A DNA stretch of 64,000 bases from Mayamaea pseudoterrestris (lineage: Eukaryota; Bacillariophyta; Bacillariophyceae; Sellaphorales; Sellaphoraceae), in assembly GCA_027923505.1 (NCBI GenBank), contig BROI01000010.1, positions 620,001 through 684,000 of the forward strand, written 5' to 3'. Under the pieces are notes generated by a model. The model did not search any database, was not told the DNA's origin, and was given only the letters and a program-made list of their open reading frames with translations. Position numbers and translations under genes: made by a program. Below are positions 1 to 10,291 of the stretch, piece after piece (position 1 is the stretch's first letter; every line of letters begins with the position of its first letter).

Positions 1-524
1 ACTTTCTCAGTAAGACACTGGAAGCCTCCCTTTTGACGAATATGGATCTTCTTCGAGCGCTGACGACCATACTCAATACTTGCCTCATGTTTAGCAAGCA
101 AATGGATCGGTTCATGGGATCAACAAGTATTAACGAAGACAAGAGGAAGGTCGCGACAGAAAAGCGTCACTCGATGCAGCGAACGCTTAATTACCGTGAC
201 AAAACGCGAGCCTCATTGACCCGCCAACGACTACAGGAGACGACGAAGGAAGAGCGGGTCGAGCGCAAGAAGCGATTGCATGAGCAGTCAATGCGAGTCT
301 ATTCAGAGATCAAGAGTCCATCTTATCGAGCGATGATGGATCGCTTTGATGATGTCTTTTCTCAACAAGTGTTTAAATTCATGGCAGGACTTAAACATAC
401 TGACCTCGACGCTGACATTCCAAGGGCCATGAATTTGGCGTTGCGCCTTGACTTTAAACGATGCGCTCAGTCTCTAGATATTGACACAGGTAGCTCCGAC
501 GAATTGTGTCAGATGCAGTCATAA
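1..524 (+). CDS. TUBGCP2: Gamma-tubulin complex component 2, C-terminal end (partial)
   Basis: The gene enters from the left edge, and the reading frame is open from base 3 with no start in the window. GCP2 pairs with GCP3 in the gamma-tubulin small complex that nucleates microtubules. The first visible residues (FLSKTLEASLLTN, then a LL-rich helix and CLMF) line up well with the C-terminal GCP domain of animal GCP2 as I remember it, where FL-x-LLTN-x-ELL and C-x-MF-x-M-x-RF occur. After a charged linker the end of the domain is visible as a Phe-rich helix followed by LRLDFKRC, matching the family's conserved S/A-RLDFN block. About 173 codons are seen; the N-terminal grip1 part lies outside the window. 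The family call is firm, and GCP2 rather than GCP3 is an inference from the LLTN match. Confidence 0.72.
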   Translation, partial: FLSKTLEASLLTNMDLLRALTTILNTCLMFSKQMDRFMGSTSINEDKRKVATEKRHSMQRTLNYRDKTRASLTRQRLQETTKEERVERKKRLHEQSMRVYSEIKSPSYRAMMDRFDDVFSQQVFKFMAGLKHTDLDADIPRAMNLALRLDFKRCAQSLDIDTGSSDELCQMQS

Positions 525-685
525 CGGATCGACAACGAGATTGGCATTGTCCACTAGCTTACGCGAAGGTAGCTCTATCATGTTTGCACTGTTGGTTCTG
601 AATCTTCCGTAACTAACAAAATAGTTCATAAGCACTATCTAGCCACGTTATTATTTTATACTTGAAAAGAGAACTATGTTGCTGC

Positions 686-1513
686 TCATAGCTCCTCCTC
701 CTCCTCGTCGCTGTCCATAATATTTCGTTCGACAAATTCCGGTCCGCACAGCACGTTTTGGCCGCGAACAAAGCATCCATAGCCAGGACCAGTCGCATCA
801 AAGTATTGTTTGCCCTTATAGGTTCCGTCATTTTGACCGATTGGCTCATCTAAATTCACACCGGCAAAGTAAGTTCGATCGCCATCGTCAAACGTTCCAG
901 TCCACTTGACCGTTCCTCGACGTTTACCAGGTTCGACTTGGCATCGTTCTCCTATGACACAATGCGATACACTTTGTTTGTTGTACGTTTGAATCTGTCC
1001 CAATGTGAATTGCGGATTTTTGGCTTGCTGAATGCGAGCAAAGGCTCGCAAAGTATTGGGGCGAGCGTCGTATTCCTCGTCCGTTAGGCGAAACTTTTGA
1101 ACAAGCGCCGTATTCTCCAAAGCGCCTCCGCGAGATATTGAAAATGGATTATCGTCAAGACAATGGATCCGCATGCCGCTGCGGAGCATGGACAAGTTGT
1201 CGTAGCAAAGTTCACCCAAACATTCGTTGCCTTGGTAAATGACAAGCTGCTGGTTCGCCGGTGAAGTTCCCGTCGTTTGATGAATCTTTTGCTGGATATT
1301 ATCAAGTAATTGCTCATTCCGCTCAAATCTAATCTCAATGTGTCGTTGGTCGAGGTTGGAGTGGCTAAAATCAAGTAAGATGTAATCGCTATTTTGGGCG
1401 AAACCACTCGTAGTTGCAGCGTACGCGTGCGTATGATCTTGTGCCGTAATGTAACTGCGCAACGCAAGGAGATCGTGGTTCTTTATCTCAAGAGAGGGTT
1501 TACTAGATGACAT
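686..1513 (-). CDS. TBCB: Tubulin-folding cofactor B (Ubl plus CAP-Gly)
   Basis: A 275-residue cytosolic chaperone that takes part in alpha-tubulin folding together with cofactor E. The N-terminal half reads as a ubiquitin-like fold. The C-terminal third is a CAP-Gly domain with the signature GTVKWTG, then YFAGVNLDEPIGQNDG and a YFDATGPGYGCFVR block, at about residues 195-255. The protein ends in an acidic tail MDSDEEEEEL, like the acidic, hydrophobic-ended tail of animal TBCB that CAP-Gly domains bind. Length is close to the animal protein (about 245). The ATG at 1513 is the first in frame and gives an N terminus of the expected size. It is divergent from the CMC1-like gene at 1890, with a 376-bp intergenic between them. 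Confidence 0.9.
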   Translation of the reverse strand: MSSSKPSLEIKNHDLLALRSYITAQDHTHAYAATTSGFAQNSDYILLDFSHSNLDQRHIEIRFERNEQLLDNIQQKIHQTTGTSPANQQLVIYQGNECLGELCYDNLSMLRSGMRIHCLDDNPFSISRGGALENTALVQKFRLTDEEYDARPNTLRAFARIQQAKNPQFTLGQIQTYNKQSVSHCVIGERCQVEPGKRRGTVKWTGTFDDGDRTYFAGVNLDEPIGQNDGTYKGKQYFDATGPGYGCFVRGQNVLCGPEFVERNIMDSDEEEEEL

Positions 1514-1889
1514 GCTTCTCTGTCAGTCAATACTGTAATGACCTCTCCAAAACTGCAAGTAGATTCGGAGGTGGCGATGTCTGAAAAAATTATGAATGGC
1601 ATCGAAGCTGCAGCGCGCGCTGGCGCGGCAGAACAAGTGAGGTTAGTACCGGTACGAGTCATCGCATCGACTTTTCTTCCGCACGACCACGAACACACAA
1701 CATCAAATAAATTATTGCTGCAGTTGTGATGTTTCATCACATCTTAAAGAATTGACCAACCATTAAAGTCACGACGCTTTTGATACTAGCACCAACTTGT
1801 CTATCACTCGTTTCGCTCGATCCAGCACCCAATCGACAACAGACAGTCGTGCGTCGTGCGACCAACAGTTTCTTTCGTTACATTACAGC
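1514..1889. promoter_or_regulatory. Divergent intergenic between TBCB and CMC1-like genes
   Basis: This 376-bp stretch separates two genes transcribed away from each other, so it should hold both promoters and 5' leaders. Short open frames on both strands show no recognisable protein. I see no TATA box I would trust. Confidence 0.4.
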
Positions 1890-2258
1890 ATGTCATCGGC
1901 CGCTGAACAACAAGCATCTGCCGAAGGCAAGGCCAGAGCCAAAGACGCTGCTCGGGAGTCTCGATTCAGTTTTCGTAATTTCGCGGAGCATTCCATGAGG
2001 AGAGAAATGAAGGAGGAAGCCATGGAGATTTGTAATCCACAAGTCAAGGATTTTGCGGAGTGCGCTCAAGACAAGGGGCTGTTGGTGGTCTGGTCCTGCA
2101 GCAAGCAACATAACGCCATTAAAAAATGTCTGGCGCTTCACAATGGAGAAGAGGCTTGGGAGCGATACAAGATGAAGCATGCGGAGGAGCTTGAGCAACG
2201 ATCCAAACTCAAAGGACCGCCACGACCTCCACCGAAAGTCCCCATGTCTAGCCATTAA
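1890..2258 (+). CDS. CMC1: CMC1-like twin Cx9C mitochondrial protein
   Basis: A 122-residue protein with a coiled-helix-coiled-helix core: C48-x9-C58 and C70-x9-C80, the twin Cx9C pattern of intermembrane-space proteins imported by Mia40/Erv1. The spacing and the C-terminal Lys/Pro-rich tail resemble CMC1, which helps cytochrome c oxidase assembly by stabilising COX1 intermediates. I chose the ATG at 1890 because the frame upstream has no ATG and the first helix then begins directly before the first Cys pair. Other small twin Cx9C proteins (CMC2, COX assembly factors) cannot be excluded from this sequence alone. Confidence 0.75.
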   Translation: MSSAAEQQASAEGKARAKDAARESRFSFRNFAEHSMRREMKEEAMEICNPQVKDFAECAQDKGLLVVWSCSKQHNAIKKCLALHNGEEAWERYKMKHAEELEQRSKLKGPPRPPPKVPMSSH

Positions 2259-2441
2259 TAATGCAAGTCGAGTAGACGCCTGTAAATGTTCAAATTAATA
2301 GGGGGATTTTATGACTACTCTTCTTCAAACTAGCCATTTTGTAATCATTAGCACTATGGGTCAAACATTCACATGTACAGCATGACTCTGACTTGTACGA
2401 CAGAAGCGAGAAGGCTGCTTATAAACTTTACCACCGAGCGT

Positions 2442-3667
2442 TCACTCTTGTCGAAGCTTTTTTGCAGAGGCAGGCTTTTGGTTGCTTAATGATTTGCGCT
2501 TGCTTGTCTCCTCGTGCCCATCAGAAACCTGACCTGCTCGCGCCAATGCGTCATTCTCCTCGACCAGCGATCGCAAGGTCGATATTGCGGTCGATTCTTG
2601 CTGCGATGACGATGTTCCGGATCCGGCTGAAAACTCCATAGTATCCGATTGATCACGTCGGGCATATGCCTCGCCGCGGTCAGGCGCGCCTTCACTCTCG
2701 GCCGTCGACTGAGCTTGAGCGTTCAAGCGGCTAATCATGTTGATGAAGAGTCGCTCGTCTTCATAGAGACAATCCTTGCCAGCTTGCAGCAATCGACGCG
2801 AGACTTCCTCGTAAAGTTCCTTGCAGCTGCTAATCATTTCCAAAACCTTGGGGTAGTTGGTGAAGTTGCTCTTATTCACAACATTAGCCATGAAAGCGTT
2901 ACGCGTATGATATCCAGTCATCTTGTCGTGTTTTTTGAGGATCTTAGAAAAGCTACAATATGTCATAATGGCAAATGTTTCGAGCAGCAGCAAATCCTTG
3001 TACAAACGATAAATGGACTTGGCGAGCATGGACCACTTTTCGCTGACCATGATTGAGCTCGGTTGCATCATAATTTGCATTCCCTCTCGGACGCGCTCCT
3101 CTCGAATCTGAAATTCTTCCTGTGCCTTGTCAAAAAACTTGCAAACTTTGTGGTATTCAGCGTGAAGCAACTTGAAGAATGCTTTTTCTCCTGGGTTTCG
3201 TCCGAGTTCCTCGCGTTGCTCCAAGACGGCAGAGTGAGAATAGTGTACATTTTGTTCCTCCACAGCTGCATGTTCGTCGTTTGAAGCTCCTGATAACGTT
3301 TCTCCCAAAATCTCGTCGCCTTGGGGTTGGATTGAATAGGATGGAGCGACCGACGATGCTTGCGAAGATTCGTCTTCATTCATTGTGTGTTTGCGACTGC
3401 TTTGCCCTTTCAGAGAAGTTTCTTCCGTCGGCACAAGAGCTGGTAGCTCTTTTATAAGTTTCTGTGAAATAAAAGCGAATCTCAGATTCTACAGCCATGT
3501 GCACACTCAGCCCGGATACGACGCCAAGATGCGTCGAGATTCCTCAGCCATAAACCTATTTTCCAGCAACGTTGACTTACCTTGAGCATCTTATAATTCG
3601 TCCAGTACGGTGCCCATTCTGGATCGGAAATCTCTACTACCCGCTGAAGATTCTTGCAAAATTTCAT
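2442..3667 (-). CDS. SPX-domain protein
   Basis: Two exons, 3667-3581 and 3461-2442, separated by a 119-bp GT-AG intron in phase 0, giving about 368 residues. The join is well supported because it rebuilds the SPX start: MKFCKNLQRVVEI, then EWAPYWTNYKMLK from exon 1 continues as KLIKEL in exon 2. The other SPX core pieces follow: KVCKFFDKAQEEF with a coiled-coil helix, YKDLLLLETF, and the Lys-rich KILKKHDKMTGY that in this family binds inositol pyrophosphates. After the SPX domain (about residues 1-245) there is only a polar Ser/Gln-rich tail, so this is an SPX-only protein, a class that usually senses phosphate status by binding other proteins. It is divergent from the acyltransferase gene at 3933. 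Confidence 0.88.
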
Positions 3668-3932
3668 GGTCAATGTTGCAGCAAAAGATATAAGCACAGT
3701 CAAGTGATGGCTTGTCCATCCGCCCTCTCGTTTTTGTGTGAACGTGGGCGTCCGGACAGTCGTGCGAACGTGACGCGACCTCCTAAGAAATGTCAATGAC
3801 GTCATTTAACCGGTACTTAGCCGCCAAAACAGCTGCCGTCGTTTTCGCTCCGTTCACCATGATAATCCAAAGACACGATCAGCCATATCGTTTTACATCG
3901 GAACGCGCACGTTGGCGAACTGCAAGCTAGTC

Positions 3933-4985
3933 ATGTCAGACGCCGATGATGCATTAGCAGCAACATTTCGAATTTCTTCCGTCGTGCGAGTCGGTAGTGA
4001 TCGTGTGACAGAGTTGCATGCAGACTCGAATACTCGTCCCATCTGCGAATTCAACCCTCGACCACAATCCTCGTCCGTTCGATCTGGCGGCGACGCCTCG
4101 AGTGTTCCTCAGTCCATAGCGACACAAGATACTGTGACTATATCGAATGTTCAGTCTCGCCTTCCAACCCAGCCCCAGCCCACTGTAATTCATCGGCGAA
4201 AGATGAAGCAGTATGCTGTGTCGACTCGATGGGAACGAGAGGTATCCGAAGGGACGCTGCCAAAAGATATTAATACATACTTTTGCTGTTGCGCCAAGAG
4301 AACTGGAAACATGTTCGCCTTGTTGTCCTACCCGGATGGAGCACCCATGGTAGTGGCTGGGCCTTGCTGGCCATTTTGTGTCTTTATCACGCTGCCGATG
4401 ATCCTTTTGATACCGATTCTCATCATGTACTTCTTCATCATTAATGAGTCCAAATTCCACCTACCCAATTGGCTACTAGCAATTTACATTCCTTGTCTAC
4501 TTTTCACGATCGGCGCTCTCTTTTGTGTCTCATGTCGTGACCCTGGACTCATGGAGCGAGTGACGGATGAGGAAGCAGGCGAAAGTGGATGGTTTTGGAA
4601 GTACGGTAATGCTAGTGGCATGACATGTTACTTGTGCAACAGCTATATGATCTCATACATTTCTTCTTACTACTGTTACCACAATATAGCGAGCAAGTTG
4701 GAAGCTTTCGTCCGCCTGGGGCCTTGTATTGTCGAGGTAAGCACCTGGACATTGTGACGGTTTGTAATGTAAGGACTTCCTCTGAAATCGACACTTTCGC
4801 ATCCACTATTAGAATGTGGCGTTTTAATTCAAGACTATGATCACTTGTGTCCCTGGACAGGGACTGGCATTGGCCGAGGAAACATGTTCGCATTCAAAAC
4901 ATTTGTTGTTAGCGTCAACATCCTTTGCTACTTCACATTGGGCGTTGTCATTTGGGGCTTGTTGGACGGCCTTGCCGGTAACTAA
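3933..4985 (+). CDS. DHHC-family protein acyltransferase with DHLC core
   Basis: Three exons, 3933-4633, 4690-4736 and 4813-4985, with GT-AG introns in matching phase, give about 306 residues. Two hydrophobic segments (near residues 135-160 and 175-195) precede the zinc-binding cysteine-rich domain. Exon 2 supplies the FRPPGALYC block and exon 3 supplies CGVLIQDYDHLCPWTGTGIGRGN, followed by a third membrane segment. The active centre is therefore D-H-L-C rather than D-H-H-C; the Cys that carries the acyl group is kept. The PWTGTGIG ending resembles a protist subgroup I recall with variable residues at this place. The protein ends soon after the third hydrophobic stretch, so either a fourth segment is missing or a downstream exon was not recognised. 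The first ATG in frame (3933) was taken as the start. Confidence 0.75.
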
Positions 4986-5196
4986 GTGGTTAAGAATGAA
5001 GGACAATAGGGTAAAATGCTTATACATAAAACTATCATCATGATGTTAGGACAGATTCGTCTCGAAAGAAAAGGTTAAGGATAAGTTGACGCGTTGGGTC
5101 GGATGGCGCGAAGCGAAAGGGCGCCTCCTAGCAAGAGACACAAAGCGAAAGCGACCGACGCGCTACAACACCTCCAAGAAGTTTGACCCTTAGAAG

Positions 5197-5662
5197 ATGA
5201 TGAACAGCAACCAATATCAGCACGATACAACAGGCCGGTTGTCAGTGGAGGACGCCATGATGCTTGACAGCCCTCACTCATCGCCAACCACAAGAAAGGT
5301 AGGAAAACTGAACGACTGTCGTTCCGCTGAACTACATGTGCAGTCGGAAAGAGGACGACTGCTGCTCTTGACACTATTGGCGCATTAAACAGCACACGCT
5401 CCGCTAGGCACATGTGTCGAACCAGAAATCAGCTCAAGTGTCAATCTGATTGGAAAGCGAACGTATATGCCGACCGTCAGATTCCCCCCGAGATTCCACA
5501 TTCTCACTCGCAACTCGCCCATTCTTTCTGCTTTTTCAGATTACAACACCTGAATCAAACGAATCAGTTGATCACCGACCAAGGGCTGGATCCATGCAGG
5601 AGCGAACGCCAGATGATGAGCGTTTGAAACCAATTGGTATGCCAAAAAAGATTGCCTTTTAG
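5197..5662 (+). CDS. Small spliced hypothetical protein
   Basis: Exons 5197-5298 and 5540-5662 join in phase 0 across a 241-bp GT-AG intron (donor AAG/GTAGG, acceptor TTTTTCAG) and give 74 residues. The product is polar, rich in Ser, Asp, Glu and Pro, with no hydrophobic core; it ends PIGMPKKIAF. I do not recognise it. The good splice signals and the matching phase are the only evidence that it is coding. An open stretch just upstream (5104-5190) could be a leader or an earlier exon. Confidence 0.35.
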
Positions 5663-6133
5663 CAACTCAAGCATTCGGAACAAGCGCATTGCAGTTTTCT
5701 TTCGCCGTATTGAAGGCTATGATTGAGAAATAGCGTTGACTCTATACTACAGATGAAGACGCGCGATAAACATAAATTTACGCTATTATTTTAGGTTCAT
5801 TCTTCGCTTGCAGTAGTTTACCGGTAGAGTTCTTCGGTCGCTTCCTGCATCTGCCCAACGGTGATATATCATTCAATTCCATCGTTTCTGCGCGCAACGC
5901 GCTAGATGCAGCCTTGTTTTGCGCATTACATTACTCGAAAACGGATGTCAAGTAGTTGAGTGACCTCAACGTTGACGATAGCTAAAAGATACGTGATCCA
6001 CAAAGGTTCAAGTTAAGTCGCAGTCAGCACCTCTGCCCGCTCGCTGACCACGACAGGCGCGCGCGCGCATGAACCGTTCCCTCGCTACCGCAGCCTCGCT
6101 GCAACCAAAAATCACCCACCAAGCTGCAACACC
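5663..6133. promoter_or_regulatory. Intergenic ahead of the V-ATPase accessory gene
   Basis: 471 bp with no open frame worth reporting. A run of alternating CG (GCGCGCGCGCG) lies at about 6058-6068, some 65 bp ahead of the next start codon, and the leader just before the ATG is C-rich. This is presumably the promoter and 5' leader of the gene at 6134. Confidence 0.35.
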
Positions 6134-7123
6134 ATGATGATCGTCCCTTGCCTTGCTGTCACAGCACTCACTCTGCTTTCAACAAGTGCCCAAGCCTCGA
6201 CACGCATTGCTGTTTTGGAATTTGGAAAAGGGGGATCCGTTGTATCTACTAATGTGCGGAACCCCGAGACATCAGTCAACGGAGTCGTTAGCTTTTGGAA
6301 CGCTCTCCACAAGACAGGTCGTCGGCAGTTGCAGTATGCTGGTATGAGCGTTGTACCAGGGATTTTTGGCTCAGTCGATTCCGGATTAGTAATTGGACTT
6401 GGTGGTCGCGTCGATTTAGATGAAATGGTGAATGTCGCGTCGTACTTGTCCGAGGATGCTACTGCCGCCGTTGGCCACTTGGAAGTTGAAGGCAATCGCT
6501 GCGCCGACATGATGGCCAAGATCAGCGACGTTCAAGAGATTGAGGATGTTTCCGACTTCAAGTCCTTCGCCATGAAGAAGGTTTCGACCTCGGGCCTTTC
6601 AGGGATCAGAGCGACTGTTGCGTCTTTTAACGCTGCCAAGATCGATCAAGAATTAGCCAACATGTTCCAAGAGATTGAGCGCTCTGCTCGAGCTTCGGGC
6701 AAAACGACTGTCGTGCACTTGGTCGTCGACGAAGACAATGCTCATTCGCGCCGCCGCTTGCAGGCGCGTCGTCGCCTTGAAGATGAACAGGACGCCGAGG
6801 AAGATCAAAACAATAACAACCAAGGCGAGAATAATAATAACAATAACAATGAGCAAAACAATAATAACGCTGAGGACGACAACATTCAGAATCAACAGAA
6901 CCAGTACAGTGGCTACTATGGATATGGATACTACAATGCGTACGGTGAGTGGATTACTCCATACAAGACCATGTTTCAGATTCAATATTTCAATGTTGTC
7001 CTGTGGACTGCGGTGGCTCTAGTTGTTGCTCTTGTGTACACGATTTACCTAATGATTAACATGCCCATGGAGGCGGATACGCTGCTATTTGGAGAGTCGG
7101 CCAAGATGGTGGGTGACGATTAG
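6134..7123 (+). CDS. V-ATPase accessory (Ac45/ATP6AP-like) type I membrane protein
   Basis: A 329-residue secretory-pathway protein. It begins with a signal peptide (MMIVPCLAVTALTLLSTSAQA), followed by a luminal region, a strongly acidic, Asn-rich linker (about residues 215-255, with runs of N), a short Tyr/Gly-rich stretch, one transmembrane helix (FNVVLWTAVALVVALVYTIY) and a short cytosolic tail with LLFGES. The combination of signal peptide, luminal domain and a helix starting Q-x-F-N-V-V-L-W is typical of the V-ATPase accessory subunits of the Ac45/Voa1/renin-receptor group, which sit in the Vo ring and help assemble the pump. The luminal domain itself is too diverged for me to tell which member it is. 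Confidence 0.65.
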   Translation: MMIVPCLAVTALTLLSTSAQASTRIAVLEFGKGGSVVSTNVRNPETSVNGVVSFWNALHKTGRRQLQYAGMSVVPGIFGSVDSGLVIGLGGRVDLDEMVNVASYLSEDATAAVGHLEVEGNRCADMMAKISDVQEIEDVSDFKSFAMKKVSTSGLSGIRATVASFNAAKIDQELANMFQEIERSARASGKTTVVHLVVDEDNAHSRRRLQARRRLEDEQDAEEDQNNNNQGENNNNNNNEQNNNNAEDDNIQNQQNQYSGYYGYGYYNAYGEWITPYKTMFQIQYFNVVLWTAVALVVALVYTIYLMINMPMEADTLLFGESAKMVGDD

Positions 7124-7499
7124 CACATGATTACTAATAATAGCTAGTGTCACCAACGGTCGAGCTTAATTTAGTACTCTCTGTTATACAATTCTGTGCT
7201 GTCTCTACGCTGTAAACCAGTAGTCTGTGCAGTAAAGTTTCTCGTTTCTCGCGTGGTCCGGTAGATGCGAGCCACCGGAACAGAAGGTGTTGCTGCAGGT
7301 ACCGTCACTGTATGAATATTGCTACGGTAGTGCATATCAAGCGTGAATGAAAAGACGCTCACCATTTTAGTCACAATTCGAACGCCCTTTGCCATGACCA
7401 GCCATCATCATCACGCATCACAAGGTCACACTCACATTCAGGAGCCACAACTCCGGTCACTGGACAGAACTATAGCATCGTTCTATTTACAACTCAACA
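7124..7499. promoter_or_regulatory. Intergenic between two same-strand genes
   Basis: 376 bp holding the 3' end of the V-ATPase accessory gene and the promoter of the helicase gene. A His-rich open stretch (7343-7624, plus strand) overlaps the helicase in another frame and looks non-coding. Confidence 0.3.
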
Positions 7500-9351
7500 A
7501 TGAAGCTTGTAGCACGGTTTCGAACGAAAAAATTGAATCGTACGTGCTTGGTGGTCATTCTAAGTCTGGATGGATCGATTACATCATCAGCATTTCATCC
7601 TCCTTACGAAGTTCGACGGAGTAGCTATGGCAAAGTCATATCTGGACGACAACACTTTTCTGTCGGCGATATCAGACAATTTCGAATAAGGGCAGCTGAT
7701 TGGGAAGATGAGTGGGATCCGTCATACGCTGCTGATAATGACGGCAATGCGGAAAGCGCTAATAACGATTTTGTCGTCCTCATGGCACCGAAGACGTCAA
7801 CTTCCCATTTCTTTAGCCAAAAGTCTCTTCTGGATCCATCGTTTGAATCAGATCCTGTCTTTGAGAAACTTTGCAACGGAATTGGAATTTCGCGGCCATC
7901 AAAGATACAGAGTCTCGCATGGCCTGTTCTCCTTTCTGGAAAACACGCCATCGTCGCAGAGCAAACGGGCTCAGGCAAGGTGAGTGGAATGTCTAATATA
8001 CGAATCGCCACACGACGTATGGCTCTAACAGCGGCAAATAATTCTGCAGACGTTGGCATATCTTATTCCATTGCTTCGAAAGGCTTTAGTTATGAGCGAT
8101 GGGCCTAAATTGCCTGGAGCACCTAGGATACTAGTGCTCGCACCCACGGCTGAGCTGGCCGATCAAATCAAAGCTGTCTGCAATAAGCTGTCTAGCGAAA
8201 TCAAGTTCTCATCCATGGTCATTACTGCTTCTGGAAAACACCAGACGTCTATCCGCGATCAGATCCGAATGCTTCAGCGACAACCGGTTGACATTGTCAT
8301 TTCAACTCCAGGTCGGGTCGCCACTATTCTCCGCGCCAAAAATACCGATTTGGATCTCAGTAAACTGCAATCGCTCGTTCTCGACGAAGTAGATGTTCTG
8401 ATGCTTGATGACACCTTTGGTCCGCAGCTGCGGACAGTCGGTGAAGCTGCTCCAGCGGAGCAGGCGCAGTTTGTCTTTGTCACGGCCACGCTACCAGACA
8501 CCGTCGTGGCCAAGATTCAAAAGGAATTTCCTGGTGTGGTCCAAATTCTTGGACCAGGTCTTCATCGCGTAGCCCCGACCGTCAAGGAACGTCTTGTTGA
8601 CGTTTCGGTTCCATCGAGGAGTAATCGTGATGCCAAGCTTGGGTTTGAAATAAAAGCAAAGGAGCTATTGACGGTCCTCAGACAAACCAAGTGCCCACGA
8701 ACACTCATTTTTTGCAATACGATTGAAAGTTGCCGGCAGGTGGAAAATCTGTTGACTCGAAAAGATCGCAGAAGTCGCGTTTACAATGTTGGCGCATATC
8801 ATAATGCCATGACGCCGGAAGCGAGAAACGAGCAGTTAGATATCTTTGCTCGCAGTGCGGAAGGCAAGAATGACGTGGACTACATCTTGGTATGCACAGA
8901 TCGAGCGGCAAGGGGCGTAGATTTTCACGCGGCTCCGGTCGACCATGTCATCATATTTGACTTTCCTGCTGACCCAGCAGATTACGTGAGGTACGTATGC
9001 TTTCGTAGGAGGCCAATGAAATCGCTGATTATATATCGACTTAAACCGTTAAGGCCATCAATTCCTCCGTTTACTAGACGAGTCGGACGAACAGCTCGAG
9101 CGGGAAGGAGTGGGACATGTACTGTCTTTGCGTACGGATGGCAGCTACCGATAGCGCGAAGCGTCATGCTAGGCGCCAAGCTCGATACGTCGACGGCATT
9201 CATTCGGCCAGACTTAAACGACGAGTCAGATGAGAGACCGATGAGTATGAGAGGGATGAAGGGGCGTGCGATGCAGCAAAAGAACAAGAAACGATATGAA
9301 ATCAAGTCTAGTATTGAAGGCAGTCATCTTTGGAATGAACGTATAAAATGA
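7500..9351 (+). CDS. Plastid-targeted DEAD-box RNA helicase
   Basis: Three exons, 7500-7979, 8050-8990 and 9078-9351, give 564 residues; both introns are GT-AG with matching phases. The first intron splits the Walker A motif exactly: AEQTGSGK ends exon 1 and exon 2 begins T. Other superfamily-2 motifs are visible: PTAELADQ (Ia), TPGR (Ib), DEVD at about 272-275 (motif II), TATLP in place of SAT (III), [18 protein letters not shown] (V) and, across the second intron, [12 protein letters not shown] (VI). The N terminus is hydrophobic and followed by SSAFHPP, a bipartite plastid-targeting signature with Phe at the cleavage site. It probably remodels plastid rRNA or mRNA. A Lys/Arg-rich tail may bind RNA. 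Confidence 0.88.
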
Positions 9352-9388
9352 CTTGTAAATAAACAATTATTGTAGTCACTACTCGCAG

Positions 9389-10102
9389 CTACGGTTCGTA
9401 AAGTGACTTGTAGTTGACAACATCATACTCCTCTATCTCATAATTGCTGACATCATAAGAGCGCACTTCGTATTCCTTGCCAAACGAACCTTCATAAACC
9501 TCTGGAAAACTCGACACAGTTGATTGCTTTTCCTTCGCCGCCTGAATATTTTCCTCCGCCAATCGTGCCATTCTTAGTTCTGGCAACTCCAGTTTACCTC
9601 GTTCGTCCTGCTCGGCAATTTCGCGAGCTTTTCTGTTCGCCATTTGAAATTGCTCCTTCGTTACGCATTCAATGGCATATAGTCGCTGTCGTTCTCGCAG
9701 GGCGATGCGACGTTCCTCCTCGACGTCTCTGGCACCCACCCTTTCGGCCTGCTGCAAGAGTGCCTTGTCTTTCTTCGGCTCAGTATTAAAAACAAATCTT
9801 GGAATGGAAAAGGCTTCTTGACTTTCATTGTTGGCCGTTCCAGATAGGTGTTTGTCAAGCACTAACGCTGGCGTCGCGACATTCTCCAGAAACAGTTCCT
9901 CGGTCGGGTTCCATTCTATGGGCACAGCCGCAGGCAAAAGGGCGCCTTCTAACTCTTCCTGATCGCGCATATTTGTTTTTTCTCGTTCTCTCATTGCCTC
10001 CATGATTGATTCGGCGACGGGGGAGTGGAAGAGTTGGTGTGGACTCGCATGCACGCGGAAGCCGCCGCAACGGGGTTTTGTGTTTTGTTCTTCGATAAGC
10101 AT
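9389..10102 (-). CDS. Hypothetical coiled-coil protein
   Basis: A 237-residue protein I do not recognise. The N terminus is basic with KPRCGGFRVHASP and HSPVAE; the middle is a long charged helix with many Arg, Glu and Gln (about residues 115-190) that should form a coiled coil; the C terminus is unusual in repeating Tyr-based pieces (YEVRSYDVSNYEIEEYDVVNY). No membrane segment or signal peptide is seen. The first ATG in frame is at 10102; the frame is open further but only from non-ATG codons. Its 3' end lies 37 bp from the end of the helicase gene on the other strand, so the two transcripts probably overlap. Confidence 0.6.
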   Translation of the reverse strand: MLIEEQNTKPRCGGFRVHASPHQLFHSPVAESIMEAMREREKTNMRDQEELEGALLPAAVPIEWNPTEELFLENVATPALVLDKHLSGTANNESQEAFSIPRFVFNTEPKKDKALLQQAERVGARDVEEERRIALRERQRLYAIECVTKEQFQMANRKAREIAEQDERGKLELPELRMARLAEENIQAAKEKQSTVSSFPEVYEGSFGKEYEVRSYDVSNYEIEEYDVVNYKSLYEP

Positions 10103-10291
10103 CCGATGAGAAACGGTACGACATCTCTCTATCAACAATACTTGCAAGCTTCTTATTAGTGCTGTACAGCATAATTGTAAAGCCCTCAATCACCGTTATG
10201 GTTCAAAGACTTAACAATCATAGTGGAGTTAATCATTTTGCTCGAGTGGCATTTCCGCACAAGCCAAAATGGCGGCAGACCCCTTCCGCCA

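Noticed and set aside
1538-1729. 63-residue ORF between TBCB and CMC1
   Set aside because: It lies in the divergent promoter and shows no domain.
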